A DNA stretch of 12,102 bases from an uncultured Clostridia bacterium. Lineage in GTDB: Bacteria > Bacillota > Clostridia > Oscillospirales > Acutalibacteraceae. Both the position numbers and the translations under genes were made by a program. Below, piece after piece: positions 11,567 to 12,102 of this stretch. Below the pieces are notes generated by a model, which saw only the letters and a program-made list of their open reading frames with translations, made no database searches and was not told the DNA's origin. The stretch spans positions 1 to 12,102 of the forward strand of contig CALDOU010000048.1 in the NCBI GenBank assembly GCA_937912175.1, read 5' to 3'. Positions within the stretch are counted from its first letter, which is position 1. The number at the start of each line of letters is the position of its first letter.

Positions 11567-11854
11567 ATGAACAAAAAACAATTCATAAGAAAGTATGCCG
11601 AATACGCTAATTTAAAAATTTGTGAATCCGAAAGAATTTTGAAAAGTTTAGGCGAGTTAATCACAGATATGGTCGCTTCGGGAGAAAAAATTAATATTCA
11701 TGGATTTCTAGAAATCAGCACAAAAGAGGTTAAAGATCGCATGGGGACCGACCCAAGAACAGCAAAACCAATTTTAATCAAAGGAGGTACAAAAGTAGTA
11801 TTTAAACCCGGATCAATACTAAGAGCAGCTGCAAAAAGTGCTGATGCCGAATGA
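11567..11854 (+). CDS. HU/IHF-family DNA-binding protein
   Basis: The 95-aa protein matches the HU fold from end to end: N-terminal helices (KKQFIRKYAEYANLKICESE), the turn GEKINIHGFLEISTKEVKDR (about 39-58), the DNA-grasping arm with GTDPRTAKPILIKG (about 60-73) and the closing VVFKPGSILRAAA. HU proteins bend and compact DNA as dimers and help replication, recombination and packaging. RMGTDPRT in place of the usual R-GRNPQTG, and the prophage setting, suggest a phage-borne or divergent copy, not the housekeeping hupB. ATG 11567 has AAGGAG (11551-11556) ten bases upstream. Its TGA overlaps the next gene's ATG (ATGA). Confidence 0.9.
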   Translation: MNKKQFIRKYAEYANLKICESERILKSLGELITDMVASGEKINIHGFLEISTKEVKDRMGTDPRTAKPILIKGGTKVVFKPGSILRAAAKSADAE

Positions 11855-12075
11855 AACAAGCAAAGGAAATTAAATATAGATGCTCTGTCTGTGGAGATGA
11901 GTTTAGACGAAAAAGCAATGCTTTTACACCAACAAGGTCAATGCTATACAAAGGCAATGGTGGATTTTTAACTATTTGCAAAACTTGTGTTGGAGAGATA
12001 TACACCAAGTATCTTGAAAAGTTTGACGGCGATGAGTGTAAAGCAATAAAGCGGATTTTGTTGACATTCGCTTGA
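11851..12075 (+). CDS. Small Cys4 zinc-binding phage protein, possibly frameshifted at its end
   Basis: This 74-aa product has CSVC (Cys11, Cys14) and CKTC (Cys43, Cys46), which fit one Cys4 zinc site, around SMLYKGNGGFLTI. This is the layout of a family of small proteins that sit just before terminase genes in clostridial prophages (LY-G-G-LP-CK-C). Start ATG 11851 overlaps the HU stop by four bases, with no clear ribosome site, so translation is probably coupled. The end reads AIKRILLTFA; relatives continue with a KRIC---LD-Y-type segment, and one frame over the sequence from 12070 reads LDFYAIFSIY, so an indel near 12070 may have cut the protein short. Its role is unknown to me. Confidence 0.7.
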   Translation: MKQAKEIKYRCSVCGDEFRRKSNAFTPTRSMLYKGNGGFLTICKTCVGEIYTKYLEKFDGDECKAIKRILLTFA

Positions 12076-12102
12076 TTTTTACGCTATTTTTTCAATATAT
12101 TT

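Noticed and set aside
1..12102. CRISPR array, tRNA, rRNA or complete insertion sequence
   Set aside because: No regularly spaced repeats, cloverleaf, rRNA segment or transposase was seen on either strand.

Overview
The window looks like an accessory region of a low-GC Gram-positive (Clostridia-like) bacterium that lives inside another cell. The Gram-positive signs are strong Shine-Dalgarno sites (AAGGAG, AGGTGA), TTG starts, Firmicutes-type prophage genes, and secreted or membrane families typical of Clostridia (amidase_6, C39-like peptidase, DUF2691). The intracellular sign is a complete ATP/ADP translocase of the Tlc/Npt type, a protein normally confined to bacteria and plastids that live in a nucleotide-rich cytosol. 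A clostridial endosymbiont of a protist would fit both, but this is inference; the sequence does not name the species.

Layout. (1) 1-1596: a leftward set of small phage/mobile-element genes: a 5'-truncated remnant (1396-1593), a 93-aa phage-type protein, a 200-aa phage-type protein and an XRE-type regulator, plus the start of another leftward reading frame that leaves the window at base 1. (2) 1597-2076: AT-rich intergenic DNA with three copies of TGTATAATTT, a candidate 38-codon ORF and a 7-bp inverted repeat just before the next operon. (3) 2077-9242: a rightward cluster whose products are mostly exported: an orphan 701-aa secreted protein, a translationally coupled 197-aa exported protein, a 922-aa secreted protein with two tandem repeat domains and two different cysteine-hydrolase domains, two paralogous membrane-anchored proteins, a DUF2691 protein, a frameshifted remnant, and a clear intrinsic terminator. 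(4) 9283-11030: the leftward tlc gene with its own promoter and terminator, bracketed by two diverged ~80-bp direct repeats. Its promoter spacer is a (TA)9 tract. (5) 11063-12102: a rightward phage module: DUF1492/ArpU-like late regulator, terminator, HU-family protein, and a small Cys4 zinc-binding protein that overlaps the HU gene by four bases.

How it may fit together. Prophage-type genes lie on both sides of an exported-protein operon and an energy-parasitism transporter, so the inner genes look like cargo in, or DNA captured between, prophage or integrative-element remnants. The exported cluster could act at the cell surface or on the host cell, and Tlc would import host ATP. The most notable points are the (TA)n promoter of tlc, which may be phase-variable, the direct repeats around tlc, the two-catalytic-domain secreted protein with paralogous membrane proteins right behind it, and several broken genes that suggest ongoing genome decay.
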